A stretch of DNA of 64,000 nt from Sphagnum compactum (taxonomy: Eukaryota > Bryophyta > Sphagnopsida > Sphagnales): assembly GCA_965153455.1 (NCBI GenBank), contig OZ234495.1, positions 16,426,875 to 16,490,874 on the forward strand, read 5' to 3'. The notes below the pieces were generated by a model. The model made no database searches. It had not been told where the DNA came from and worked only from the letters and a program-made list of their open reading frames with translations. Below, piece after piece: positions 22,141 to 35,300 of the stretch. The translations under genes and the position numbers were made by a program. How positions within the stretch are numbered: position 1 is the stretch's first letter; each line of letters starts with the position of its first letter.

Positions 22141-24789
22141 TTAGTAAGTTATAAGTTAAGTTAGAAGTAATAGGTTAGGCTAGGTAGTCACTAGTAGCCC
22201 AAGTAGTTGCACAATTAATTGCAACTAGGTTACAATTACAAAATTGATCCCATATGTTTTAACTTCCATTTTAGTTTTGTTAACTACATAAGGAAGTGCC
22301 CTAAGAGCATAATTTACAAATTAAAATGCAATTGCATTTTGGGATGAGCTAATAAAAAAGGCTCAACCTTAATTAAACCCAAAAAAAAATATGGTATTTT
22401 TAGTAGATGCCATGTGGCTTAAATCATTATGAAAAAAAGGGGTGTTTTGCAAGTAACCTTGTAATTCAATTTTGGAATTGCATCATACACTTACAACTCA
22501 CTGTATTTATACGTTGTGAATGCTATTGGGCAAGTTGCAAAAGTTGCAAAAGTTGCAATTCACTATATATACAATGCAACTTGTTATAACTCAATTACAA
22601 CTTTGTCACAACAACTTTTTTCAACTACTATGTAACTCCCATATGACTACAATCATAATGTCATGTTGACATCATTTTTCATCCATCCATCAAAAATTTA
22701 ACACGTGGCACTATGAAGATTTTTTGTGATGTTTTTGAAATATTGATATCCATCATCCATTATGATTATTTGTTTTAAATGGTCTTGGATTATGACATGT
22801 GGCACAATAAAAAATTACCACATGGAATATTAATTGAATTTTGGAAACAAATATATATGTGTACCTAAGTAGGTTAGTACATAACCATAGGTAAATAAGT
22901 TGATATAACTCCCTACCTACTTACTTACCTATTTAGTTAATTACTTATTTATTATCTAGGTAGGTAGAAAAGTAAGTCCTAATTATTTAGGTAGGCAAGT
23001 AGGTAGGTAGGAAGGTAAAATACTGGAAGAGTAGGTGAACAAAAAAATAACCACATAAGTTTTTTAATTTGTTATGTGTTTTGCCTTTAAGGTTAAACTT
23101 TTATTATGAATTCATCCCAACATGGCACATGTATGTTAATGTGAAAATGCAAGAGGAGACACCTCCTTTATATAGTTTGTGAAATGAGATACTGAAAACA
23201 AAACATATGGGTTAAATCTTTTAGTGGCACCTTATATGCAATTGAGTTGTAACTACCAAAAACAAATCCCACATGTTTTTTGTTTGATTTTAATTTTGTA
23301 ATTAATTTGAAATTTATATTAATCATCTGAGATAATTATTCGGAATTTAATTATTTGAATTAAATATATGATAATTAGTTATCTAAATTTTATTAAATTA
23401 ATAAATTAATATAATTCAGATAATTAGTTAGTTGATTGATTCAAAAAATTAATTATCAAAATAAATATTAGATAATTGATTATGTTGATAATTGATGATC
23501 TGAATTCAAATAAAATTCAATAATTACTCACCTACATTAACAAAAATTTTCTTCTAAAATTATTTTAATGAATTAATTAAACGTATATTATTAGTTACTA
23601 AGTTTAAGTAATTAGTTATTAGATAATTAATTATTTGATTAATAAATTCATATGAATAGTTTATTATCTAGTTTACTTAATTAGTTCATGGTAATTAATT
23701 ATATTACATATTAATTATTAATATAATTCCTAACAAATAATTCATTCTGAAATATTAAATAATAAACATGAATTTGAATAAATGACATTGAGGTATATAA
23801 GGACATATTCATATGTACACCCTTATTGAATGTTTAATAAAAAATATACACAGTGCTTTTAATTTCAATTCAAAAATAATAATTCACCTTTAATGAAATT
23901 TTATGGTTTGATATGTATGTATACTAACATAATATTGTGAATTCTAATGTAATAAAATATTATTAACACAACAATTGAACATCAATCACAAAAAATAGGT
24001 TTATGATATTTACTACATTATATTTAAATTTTATTTATTTAGATAATTATGAAAATGAATTATTTTAATTAATTAATTCAATAAAATAAATGACTTGTAT
24101 CAATGAAACATTTAATAATGTAGTCTAAAAAAGTTTGAAATGTATATGCAATGATATTATATATGTACATACTCATAAACATTTTAATACACCATTCCAA
24201 TCCAACTAAAGGCCTACATCTTCAATGAATTACAAAATCTATAAATTTTTTAATAGTATGAATTACCACATAGTTGACAAATTATTTTAGTTCCAAAATA
24301 GTGGACAAATAGTAATTATGTAATGAAACTATAATGGCACATTTAGTTGTAATTTAGTTGTAAAACTAGCCAATTTAGTTGACTTTTAGTTGTAAACAAG
24401 TTGCAAATTCCAGATGTTATGGACATTTATTTAACCGTACATGTGGCATGATCGTACGCATCAACGCCATATGTTAATTGTAAAGTAGTTATTCATTCAT
24501 CGCTAAAGCTACACTAGTTGCAACACAATTGAGATTAACCATTTTGTTACAACTTGTGATCATGGTCAAACTATAGTTGACCATCATTGTATATAGTTTG
24601 TGTACATATGCCCGTATATAATCCAAGTTACAACTAATGTGCAAGTAAATAACAACTATGATATATTATGACATGACATTTTAATTAATAATTCATTTTA
24701 TTTTTATACTGTAGTTGTACCCAAGTTGCATAGTAATTTCCGTGACGATCTAATTACATGTCAGTTTAGTTTCCATAGACATGATTTCT
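22141..24789. other. AT-rich core between the two motif clusters
   Basis: No gene. Flanks are rich in 'AGTTGCAAAAGTTGCAA'-type words (22520-22610, 24330-24430). Positions 22860-23020 hold ACCTACCT / AGGTAGGT runs forming loose inverted repeats. Positions 23280-24300 are extremely AT-rich with repeated TAATTAATTA and AATTAGTTA words. Confidence 0.5.
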
Positions 24790-25110
24790 CACAATGAGTC
24801 TAGGCCTAGCCTAAGTGGTGTAGGTCTAAACTTAGCCTAGGTGCCATGTGGCCTAAGTCTAGGCCTAGCCTAGGTGATCACCTAGACTTGGCCTAAAAGT
24901 GGCACGTAACATATGTCTACACCTAGGTGCCACATGGCATATGTGTAGACCTAAATAAGCTAAGTGCCATGTGGTGCCTAGTTAGGCATGTGCCATGTGA
25001 CACCTAATGTTTAGACATCTGCCACATGGCCTATGTCTAAACCTATGTGCCACATAAGTTATATAGGTGCCATGTGGTGTAGGTTTAAGTGGATGCCACA
25101 TGGCAAAATG
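24790..25110. repeat. CATGTGGCA-motif minisatellite, right cluster
   Basis: Irregular copies of 'GTGCCATGTGGCCTAAG', 'GTGCCACATGGC' and 'AGGCCTAGCCTAGGTG'. The same vocabulary is found at 21500-22140, about 3 kb away, on the other side of an AT-rich core. Confidence 0.8.
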
Positions 25111-25344
25111 CAATTGGTCACCAATATAGTTGCAATTTTAGTTGCAAGATTGCTCATGTATACACTATACGACGGCTACATACATATTTGATGAAAACAT
25201 ACTTCATCCATCACATGCAATTGGTTTTTGCATGCAATTTGTCATTTGCTACTACAACCAATTTAATTGCAAATGTCATTTGCAACTAAAAACTAGTTGC
25301 AAATGACAATCACATGTGATGGTATTTTTATTAATGTTTTAGGT

Positions 25345-26290
25345 GTGTTTGAGTACCATATTCATTAGGAGCAACATATTATTAAGGTTTATGCTTGAGT
25401 TATAGACCATAAACACATCATCGGGGCAATATATTCTTAAGGTCTATACATGCCTGAATTCTAAACCATAAACACATGTTACTTCAAGCAGAAACCCCTA
25501 GCCTTCAAATTGAGTTTTAATGAAGTCATGTTTCAGGGCCTATTCATAATCACACACATGTAATCTATCAAAAAATTTAGTCATCACAGCTGGACATGGA
25601 TAATGTAGGTTTCAAGGATACATAAATACATGGGCACATGCAATCCAATGAACTTTATAAGCTTAAAAGCAATCAAATCTAAGAAGATAGGTTTCAAGGC
25701 GTTTGAATACCATATTCATCAAGGGCAACATATACAAGTCTATGTTTGAGCTACAGACCATAAACATAGGTTGCTACTTCAAGTGAAAACCTTAGCCTAT
25801 AAACTGAACTTCAATTACCATGTTTCATGGCCTACTTAGAATCACACACATATAGTCTATCAAAAAACTTGAAATCATTGTGGCTAAACATGGACAAATA
25901 AGGTTTCAAGGGTACATAAGTACTTGGGTAGATTCGATCTAATAAACTTTCACTAAACTTTATAAACTTGAAAGCCATCAAATCCAAGAAAACAAGTTTT
26001 AGGTGTGGTCAAGAGTACCATATTCATTAAGGGCAACATATTAAGGTCTATGCTTGAGTTGCAAACCATAAACACAGGTTGCCACTTCAAGTATAAACCT
26101 TTAGCTTCCAAACTGAATTTTAATTACTAGATTTCTATATCTACAAGTTTTAGGATAGGGTTTTAGGACAATATTGAAATTCACACACATCAAATCATCA
26201 AAAACTTGAAGTCATTCTCACTATAGACCAAAAGTTAAGGTTTCAGGAATATGTAAATACTTTAATGCACAACAAGTCTTTTAAAATGTC
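25345..26290. repeat. Three tandem 310-350 bp repeats
   Basis: Unit starts carry 'GAGTACCATATTCATTA' at 25351, 'GAATACCATATTCATCA' at 25705 and again at 26013. Each unit then has 'ACCATAAACACA', 'ACTTCAAG', 'TCACACACAT' and 'GTCATTGTGGCT'-like blocks. A partial, same-strand copy lies at about 21070-21215, left of the motif clusters. Non-coding. Confidence 0.8.
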
Positions 26291-27059
26291 AAAGTTTATT
26301 GAGTTGCAAAACCAAAAAAACACATGAAGTTTCAAACCCAACCTTCAAACTAAAGTTTCAAATGTTTGCATCATCTAAAAAGTAAAGCTTCAAATTGCAA
26401 ACGTTGTTTCAAAAAATGCTTTGGAAGTCCTTGGGTAACAATAATGTGGCAATAGGACCGGCACATTCCTTTCTATTGTTCCTAATTCCTTCATCCATAG
26501 CACAAGTATGATGATTCTGTTGTTCTTATCAGCATGGTTAAAAAATGCCTTAATATGATTCCTCCATTGTATTTTATCTCCCAAGGATCTTCCATAGTAT
26601 GTGTGGTATGTGTTGGTCACCTGTTTTTAGTGAGCTCTATCTTTTCCCCTATTGCCCATCCCAATCAATCAAGCTTAATCTCATGTCCAAGCTTCCATCT
26701 CCCCACTTCAGAAATCCAAATACATTTTCTTTCTTGCCTTAAATCCTTTCACTAGAAAAATAGACAAGTTGTTCACAAAAGGACATACTTCCAGCAAATA
26801 ATGACACACATGTTGAGAGATCTTCAACAACAATAATGTAGTGACCATCTCTACCATAACATCCTCACTAGCTTCTTCATTAGCTGCCCACAATGGGCAA
26901 CAAGACATTGTCACACCATGAACCAACCAGGAGTTGAAATTTTGCCACAATTTTAAATCCCTAAGAAGGTGTACTAATTGACCTATATGCTAGCCAAGCT
27001 TGATGTAAATCCCACCATTCTTGAATTAAAGATCTTGTAATCTATTAGTAGAACACGGG
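26291..27059. other. Unassigned AT-rich stretch with short open frames
   Basis: Minus-strand frames of 70-80 codons (26390-26620, 26708-26950, 26983-27192) lie in different phases and could be an eroded coding element. I recognise no domain. Nothing else visible. Confidence 0.35.
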
Positions 27060-27960
27060 TGCATTTCATGCCTTGCCACATCTCGTTCAACACCTTCTGG
27101 TATACCATACTAGGAGTACACATAATCTGCAAGACCTCCCCACAAACATAATGCATGTAACACAAAAGGGGTTTATTGAATTTTTGTGCCATTTTATGGC
27201 CTCATGCATTGGCGTCATCAATATCACACTAGAGTGCATGCAAGACCAAAAGTTCAAATCCACATGGACAAAAATACACCAAACCATGAGAAACTGAAAT
27301 CCATTCCCAAGGACACAAAACCCTAATGTATGGAACTAGAATGCATTGCAAGACCAGAAGTTCAAATCCACAAGGACAAAAAAATCACGAAACCCTAAGA
27401 AGTTGAAATTCATTTCCAAGGACACCAAACCATAATGTATGGAACTCAAATCCACTGGGACAAAAAATGCACTTCATGCCTTGCCACATTTTGTTCAACA
27501 CCTTTTAATGTACCATACAATGAATACACATAATCTACATACACATAATCCTCCCCACAAACAAAATGCATGCAACGTAAAAAAAGGTTTATTGAATTTA
27601 TGTGTCATTTTATGGCCTCATGCATTGGTGTCATCATAAACACACTAGAGAATGCATGCAGGACCAAAAATTCAAACACTAAACGTCAAGAAGTTGAAAT
27701 CCATTCCTAAGGACGAAAAATCTTAATGTATGGAACTAGAGTGCATGTAGGACCAAAAGTTCAAATCCATAGGGACAAAAAAAACACCAAACCACAAGAA
27801 GCGGAAATCCAGTCCCAAGGACACAAAACCCCAATGTATGGAACATGAATGCATGTATGACCAGAAGTTGAAATCCACAATAAGGACGAAAAAAACACCA
27901 AACCATGAGAAGCTGAAAATCCATTCATAGGGACACGAAACCCATGTGTGGAAAAAAATC
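27060..27960. repeat. ~410-bp segmental tandem duplication built on ~100-bp repeats
   Basis: Segment 27062-27240 ('CATGCCTTGCCACAT', 'CTCCCCACAAACA', 'TTTATGGCCTCATGCATTGG') is repeated at 27474-27650. Each is followed by ~100-bp units sharing 'ACCAAAAGTTCAAATCCA', 'GGACAAAAA', 'AACCATGAGAAG', 'CCAAGGACAC' and 'TAATGTATGGAAC': two after the first copy and about three after the second. Non-coding. Confidence 0.85.
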
Positions 27961-30770
27961 AGCTAAAATACCTAGGACATGGACTTTGCTTGCTTACTTC
28001 TCGTCTGCAATGATCGGTTTTTTCTTCCGCCAAAGCTCTCTAGTGGATTACTAGGAGCTATGGTTCTATTCCAAAATCTCTAAATTTCAATTTTATTTAC
28101 ACGTATATTCTTCATTCACTAAAACAATGCCATTTAATTACTCAACCATCAACACACACCAAGATCTAAAACACTTGGAGAAATTTTTGGAACACATTTG
28201 GAAGGCACCTTAGAACAATGAATATCCATTGTATAAAAGATGAAGGATCTTATGGCTATTCCTTGAGAGTAAAAGGGATCTTATGCTTATTTATAAATGT
28301 AAGATTTGTCCCTTAAAATAAAGAACTAGGTTTATTGGGCTCATGTTGGGGTCAAAGAGAATTTTTGTATTTCCAACTATATTCATCACCTAGATTGCCC
28401 TAGGCCAATGGCAGGGTACAAATTGTGGGGACATAGTTTAAGATCCTTTCAAATTACAATAAAAATAAATAAAAAAGATATTGAACTTAGTTTTTAAAAT
28501 GTACATCACAAACTTTTCATCCCACAATTTGGTAATGGAAATTGTGTGAAATCATTCTTTCATGGGTTCATATGTTTTGCACATAAATGTCATGCCTTTG
28601 AAAGACATAGGATGTTAAAAATGGATGATGCACGTATAAATAGGATGAAATATTTTCATCCATGTGTTGGTATCACAAAGTGTTTAAACAAGCGTATCGC
28701 CAAACATTAATCCCTCACCTTCCTTCAACTTGTATATCACATATCTTTCTCATTTTGTATCTGTTTTGAACAATTTAAATGGCTATGGGTGCATCAAGTG
28801 GAGCTTTACATAAACATTTTGAATTCCAAGGGCAAAGGAATAATGTCTTAGGATTCTAAGTTCAATGTCTTAAGATTATAAATTTTGTGAAGCTTAAACT
28901 TTTAGTCATTGACTTACATGCTTTATCATTTGTCTTTTCAAAATTCATTCCATGTTATAATATGTGTTTAATGGCACAAACCACACTAATTATTGTGATA
29001 TGATGGGTGTTGACATGAAACTACTTAGACCTACCCCACCCCCCTCCTAAAACAAAAAGATTTTTTTTTTGATGAAGATTATTTTTATTGGAAATTATTT
29101 GTAGAAAGGACAATTTTTGGTTCACATTTGAAAGTAGGATTTTTTTTCCCCGGAATGATTTTTAGCAAGGTGAAAACACAATAAAGGGGATTATTTGAAT
29201 TTTCACAATTGTAGTTTTAAAAAAATATAGATGATTTAAAATGTAAATCCATATTCAACATTAACATTATATCAAAATTTTAATTCTCCATGTTGCAACA
29301 CACTTTAGTGGGAATCACATTTTAAAAAAAGGATGAATTTAAAGAAAAAAATGGATGGTAATGGACTTTTGGAACGATAAGATTATGTTTGTCAAAATGA
29401 AAATTTTAGAAATTCACCATCAAATGAAGAATTTAAAAATAAAATGCATTAGAAAATTCCCAATATAAGAAGTCTTGTTTTTTTTTTTTAAAATGCGATA
29501 ATTTTCATCATTTTTTATTATTTATCATAGCCCATTTCATATTGAACTATTCAAACTTTCACATAAATTTTTGAACCAATGACATGTCTATTAGTGATAT
29601 TTAGAAGGTAGTTTACCAAAACTTTTGATCAAAAGCATAGGGGATAATTATAGTATTTATATTCAAATTATTATTATTATTTCAAGAATTGTAATTAGTC
29701 TAAGATGTGGAATTTTCAAAATGTCAAAATAGAATCACTTAACCCTGTCTTTACTAGCTTAAACATGTTATGAAAATCATATTTTTCAAAATTAATGGTT
29801 CAAAACATATAAAACACTAAGTAATGGAATTTGTATCAGTGTTAGAAGAAGGCATTTTATATTCATGAAAAATGCCTTCTAGTTGTTAATTGTGGAAGCA
29901 CCCCTCATCTATCGATAGGTGTAAGGTGCCCTAATAAACACTAGTAGGTGTAAAATGCTTCCAAACCTAGAAAGGTGGTTATCATCACGATTTACATATC
30001 CATCATTTCCCTTGTACTTTAGGTGGGGCTAAGGTCCATGGGTGAAAAGATTCCTCAAATGTGAAGCTAGGCTTGATTATAAATTGTTTAAAACAACTCC
30101 ATTAATGTTCAATATGTGATCCTGGAATAATAATTTTCACATCCAAGATTAGTTATTTATTTATTCCCTAATTTTCTTATAAAATTTCAAAGAAATAAGG
30201 ATTGCAAAAGGTGGGATATTACTAATACTAACATGAAAACAACAACAAGAGGAAAGCAAACAAAAATTGTTGTTAAACAAAAATCATGCATCGCATGATA
30301 GCTCACATGCATCGCATGATAGCTCACATGCCTTTTTCAACCTTCACATGTCAACCTATGAACTTTACTACAAAAGAATGCAAGCATAAAATCATGAATT
30401 GCTCACATGTTTGATTTTGGAAAAGTAACCTTAATACACACAACATGATGATGCACACATGAGACCACTTCCAATTGAAGAAAAATAAAAAAACTTTGCA
30501 TTTCTTATGGACATATTATTGAAAGGTTTCAAAAAAAGAAGATTGATGGTCCCATCTTCATTGTCCTCTAGTTGGAAGCACATTTTGATGAGTGTTTGTC
30601 ATCTTGCATTCATCATATTCCTTGTCAAATAGTTTCAATGCTTGCTATCTTCTAATGTTATATGGTTTCAAATAACTTTTAAACAATTTTGATGCTCTTG
30701 CAAAGTTCCTGAATGTTGTCAAGAACTTTTAACACTTCTACACCTTCATATTTCCTGCCCACATAATAAT
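27961..30770. other. AT-rich spacer
   Basis: About 2.8 kb without a recognisable gene or large repeat. A 21-22 bp direct duplication ('CATGCATCGCATGATAGCTC') lies at about 30285-30328. Confidence 0.5.
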
Positions 30771-31036
30771 TAATCCCCCTTGCCAACAATGTCGTGAGGA
30801 TTTTTAAGCTTGAGCTTCCACCATCGCAACACAATCCTTAATCCCCCTGCCAACAATGTCGCGAGGATTTTTGAGGTTGAGCTTCCACCATCACAACACA
30901 ATCCTTAATCCCCCTTGCCAACAATGTCGTGAGGATTTTTGAGCTTGAGCTTCCACCATCACAACACAATCCTTAATCCCCCTTGCCAACAATGTTGTGA
31001 GGATTTTCGAGCTTGAGCTTCCACCATCACAACAAT
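30771..31036. repeat. 67-68 bp tandem array, 4 copies
   Basis: Units start at 30771, 30839, 30906 and 30974 and share 'TTGCCAACAATGTCGTGAGG' and 'GAGCTTCCACCATCACAAC'. Copies differ at a few bases, mostly C/T at CG or TG sites. Period 67-68 means no conserved reading frame. Confidence 0.95.
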
Positions 31037-31866
31037 GATTCGACACTATACCAAAGACTTGGCAACAATGAACTATGCCATTGAAACCTTAACCCCTTAT
31101 GATTGACAATTCACATGTTCTAGAATATGTTGATTGTTGTGAACCATTGATTGCTCGCTCAAATTATAATATAATTGTTTTGTCAACTATCATTCAAAAC
31201 GTTCAAAATTTTTCTTAAAAATAGATGATTAAAACACTCAAAGCATGGTTACATTGCATAAATAAATAATCCTTTTGGAACCTTCATAGTCATCGGATTC
31301 ATTTCATTTTTACCAACATGCTAATATGACATATTTGCAATATTATTATCCAAACACAATAATCATACAAATTTTTTTTTTTTGACCCAAAAACATTTTT
31401 ATAAAAACAATACAATGGTGACTCTTGCTATGGCTCATGTTAGCATGAACACACCCAAATTATATCTACATTATTACTTACCTTGTACATACCCATGCCT
31501 AACATAAATTTAACAATCATTGAAAAATTTGGTGTGAAAGCGCTTCAAGGAATCTACAAGTGTGTGAAATTTCACACACAAAAAAAAAAGTCCACATAAT
31601 CGTCAAAAAAAGCAGAAACTTGAAAAAAAAAAGGAAAAAAAAAGAAGAAAAAACCTCCTTCCCTGAACAGTAAGATATTCGTCCGTTATCAACGTGCGCA
31701 TCATCGTGTCTCGTGTTCCCAACGTTCGCAAGAGCCAGCGGATTTCGAAGAGCCGGCGGGTAGGAGACGACGACCGTAGTGTCGGTTTTGGTGGCGGTGG
31801 CGTGTGTGCGGTGCTGTTGCGCCGCAGAGATGGTGATGCAAATTCCCGCACAACCGTGGTGGTGCA
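31037..31866. other. Spacer grading into 5' flank of the VMP1/KMS gene
   Basis: AT-rich to about 31680, then a sharp rise in GC. A poly-A-rich stretch lies at 31580-31650. No gene recognised. Confidence 0.45.
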
Positions 31867-32053
31867 TCGCTCGTGGAAGAAGGAGCCAACAATTTTGCAT
31901 CCTCTTCTTCTCATCATCGCGCTTGTATCACTAACCTCGTGTTTCTTTCTTTTTGCCCCATCGCTGGTGGAAGACGGAGCCAACAATTTGGCGTCCTCTT
32001 CTTCTCGTCATCATCGCGCTTGCATAACTAACCTCGTGTTTCTTTCTTTGTGC
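31867..32053. repeat. 94-bp tandem duplication in 5' flank of VMP1/KMS gene
   Basis: Two units (from 31867 and 31961) share 'TCGCT.GTGGAAGA.GGAGCC', 'CCTCTTCTTCTC' and 'CTAACCTCGTGTTTCTTTCT'. They lie in a GC-richer stretch with a long plus-strand open frame (31694-32170) that has no recognisable domain and is probably leader or promoter sequence. Confidence 0.85.
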
Positions 32054-32261
32054 GCCCGCCCCATATCTTCTTTTGTCTCCCAACTATTGCTGCTATTCTT
32101 GCACCACCAACGATTTCCCGTATACTTACTGCGCAAGTCTCAGGTCATCGCAGTCGCAGAACGTTGCTAAAACTCCTACAGGTCTAATCGACAAAGAGCT
32201 TGCAATCTGGCGGGCTGCGGTCTCGGTTTCCACGAGGAATTTGAGTTGAGAGAGTGGGGTG

Positions 32262-32263
<2 letters not shown>

Positions 32264-32295
<32 letters not shown>
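32264..32295. repeat. (CA)n microsatellite
   Basis: About 15 CA units followed by TATA-rich bases, 55 bp before the VMP1/KMS start codon and so probably in the 5' leader or core promoter. Confidence 0.9.
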
Positions 32296-32297
<2 letters not shown>

Positions 32298-32349
32298 CTA
32301 TATATATACACGCATGAGGTCCTTGGTTTCGTGAAGATAGAGGGAAGCT

Positions 32350-35300
32350 ATGGATTTGAGCGGAGGTGCCACCACTTCGACAACAAATGGGGTGGACTCG
32401 TCGGAGGTTCTGAGTAAGGAAGCAGCCCCTTTCTACTTGCGGTTTCTCTGACCCTTTTTTTTCTTCTAAACCCTAATTTTGCCCTAACTCTTCATACTAT
32501 TCGTCCCCTCCCGTTAGAATGTTATCGGTTTCAGAGCTCCCAACTGCAAACTTGCATGCTTTGTGTAGTTGCCTTTGAATCTCTGTTTTAGCGATCCAAA
32601 AATGTTCGTCATGTTGGCTACTGCAGTTTGTGCAAGCTCAGAAATGGCGATTGGGGTATGAGGAATTTTCCAACGTTTCTCTAGTTCAAGTCATGATTCC
32701 CTCAGTACACGAGCTGCTTCATGTTTCGAAGTGGAAGAATCACAAATTATGTCTTGGTCATCGATCAATCTGCTAGTGGAAAAATTGGGAATAGATACAG
32801 AGAGTTGAGATTTTAGGGTTTGATTTTAGAATCCCTAATTTTGCATGCGGTGCTGCAATTCTTTCCCCTAGGATCAGATTTTGTACACAGAAGATCACAC
32901 ATATAAAGCCTTAGAATCTGTCTGTATCTTCATCATTAACATGAAGACTTCTATGCAATGATCAACCCTCATTTATTTCATCAGTTTTTCTCAGGGGTTT
33001 AGTTGCAGGCTTGATTGAGCTCAGAAAAATGGTTAATGAGGTCTTTTAGTGTGAATATGAGGTTTGAAACAGAAGATAAAAATTTGTATGTTTCAAGTTG
33101 TATAGATTGTATATTTCAAGTTGGACTGCTTCTCTTAGTGACATCTTGGGAAAGTGTCCACTGGGGCAAGCTTTGATTATCTTTGTTGTTTTTACATGGC
33201 CAGAATGGCCAAGTGTGTGATCAGCAATGAGATTCTGGATTGTGAAAGATGGTGGCAAATGGCATGACTGACAAGTACTTTTGTGGGTGGTGTGCTATCA
33301 GAGCTGAAGAGGGACCATGCCCAGCAACGTGAAGGCTTAGTGCTAACCAAGCGACCAATTGCAACGGTTAAGCTATTCAGTTTATCAGTGTTACAGCAAC
33401 TCCGGCGACTTTCAGCTTATGTGATTGTTCACCAGCACATGGTCTCTGCCTTTTGTGTTTTTCTCCTCATTAATATCACAACTCTGGCAATTTTGGATGG
33501 TCCCCATGAGAAGGTATCAATCTATCACCCTCCTTTGTCAGTCAGTAAGAAATAGAGCACTTGAGTCCGACGATAATGTACAGGGAAGAATGGTCCTAAA
33601 GTTGTCTTGGAGCCCTTTGCATTGTGTTTTCAAGCTGCCATAGACTCACATGTGGCAGCCATGTCAATAGAGCTTGTCAACCAGTCAAATAACTTCAGTG
33701 TAAACATAGCATATACTTGCTTTGGGCCTCTTGTGATTGGTGATCACTTAATAACTTGACGCCTGTGCTGATGATGTAAAGATCCTGAACAGACTGCCTC
33801 TTGAGATTTGCAATGGGGATAATTTTAGTCAACACCCATCTCCTGTTTTGAAGGCAATCTCTTGTTCCTCACCTTTAGACTCTTAAGTAGTAAATTCTCA
33901 AAAGCCATCACCTACCTAACTTTGATAGAGGCCTTGCAACACCCACCTAACTGTTTTCTGCTTCTATGTTTTCTACCATGGTTATGTACATACTTCTCAA
34001 CCATATGTTATGTGAACTTAATGGGTCTCTACACAAGCTTTTGCCATGTCAGGTCAACATGATTCTCTAATTTGTCTAGTTGCAAAGAAGTATTTTGAGT
34101 CTGAATATTGAACTATGTCTCCTGTTATGAAATTGATGTCACTACTCCAGTATGTCCTTTAACAGTGTACTCTTGCTGGTTTTTTTGAAATACAGTATGT
34201 CCGGGAGGTGCTGGCGTACTTGCGCTTTGGAATTTGGTGGGTAGGCCTTGGTGTAGCATCATCCATCGGACTAGGTGCTCCCTCTTTGTCTTCTTCCTGG
34301 CTTTGAGTTTGGATTACTTTCTAGAGTAAACAGTATCTTGTGTTTTTCAGTGCTGGTTTGTTTGAGTTGGCTGCCTTTCACTGATGTATGTTGTATGTCT
34401 GCATGGTTGTATGTGGTGGAGTGCTGGTGAACAGGCTCAGGTCTGCACACATTTGTGTTGTATTTGGGGCCGCATATTGCTTTGTTTACAATAAGAGCTA
34501 CACAGTGTGGCCGTGTAGACTTGAAGTGCGCACCATATGACACCCCCCAGTTTGGACTTGCATCATCATGGCAGACAAAGGATTGTTCTCTCATAGGGCC
34601 ACCGATGTACCCCCGCCTTGTTGCAGATGGGCTTGATCTATACATGGTTCCTCTTCACAAGGTTTTACTGCAGGTGCAGCTGGAAGCTGTTTTATGGGGA
34701 TTAGGCACCACACTTGGGGAGCTCCCCCCTTACTTTGTTTCACGGGCAGGTCTGTCCAGCTTCCCCTCTTTGACCACCAGCAAGAAAAGCCTGGTGCTCA
34801 ACTTTAGTAGGCTTCAGTGGTTTTCTTATCAGTTCTTCTGATTAGGATTTAGGCACAGTTCTGTTGAAATTCTGGTTGACTGCAGTGTAGAATGGAGGTC
34901 ACAACAAATCTCAGAAATAGGCATCCATGAGATCCCAGATTTGAACAGAGGATGTAATGGATTCTCTAATGGTAAACTTCTGCACCAGTGCAGCACGGTT
35001 GTCAGGGCAAAGGGTGAAGGAGTTTGATGATCTCATGAACCCAGAAGAATCAGGAAGTACTGGCGTGTTTGATCTCTTGAAACGGTGGACCATTTTGCGC
35101 TTTCACAAATTTGGCTTTTTTACGATCCTCTTTTTTGCTTCGGTATTCTCCCTCTTCCAGATAGTAATTGTGTTGCTTTATTGCAACTTGTATGGATAAG
35201 AGCATTGTAGCTTTTGAATGCAGAGTTTGATGGGTGTGGTTTGTCATTGTGAGTACTATTTTCCTTTCAGTGCAGCAGAAGGTTTTTTTTCATTCAGTGA

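Noticed and set aside
30771-31036. CRISPR-like direct repeats
   Set aside because: Whole 67-68 bp units are repeated head to tail with no unique spacers, in a plant nuclear genome.
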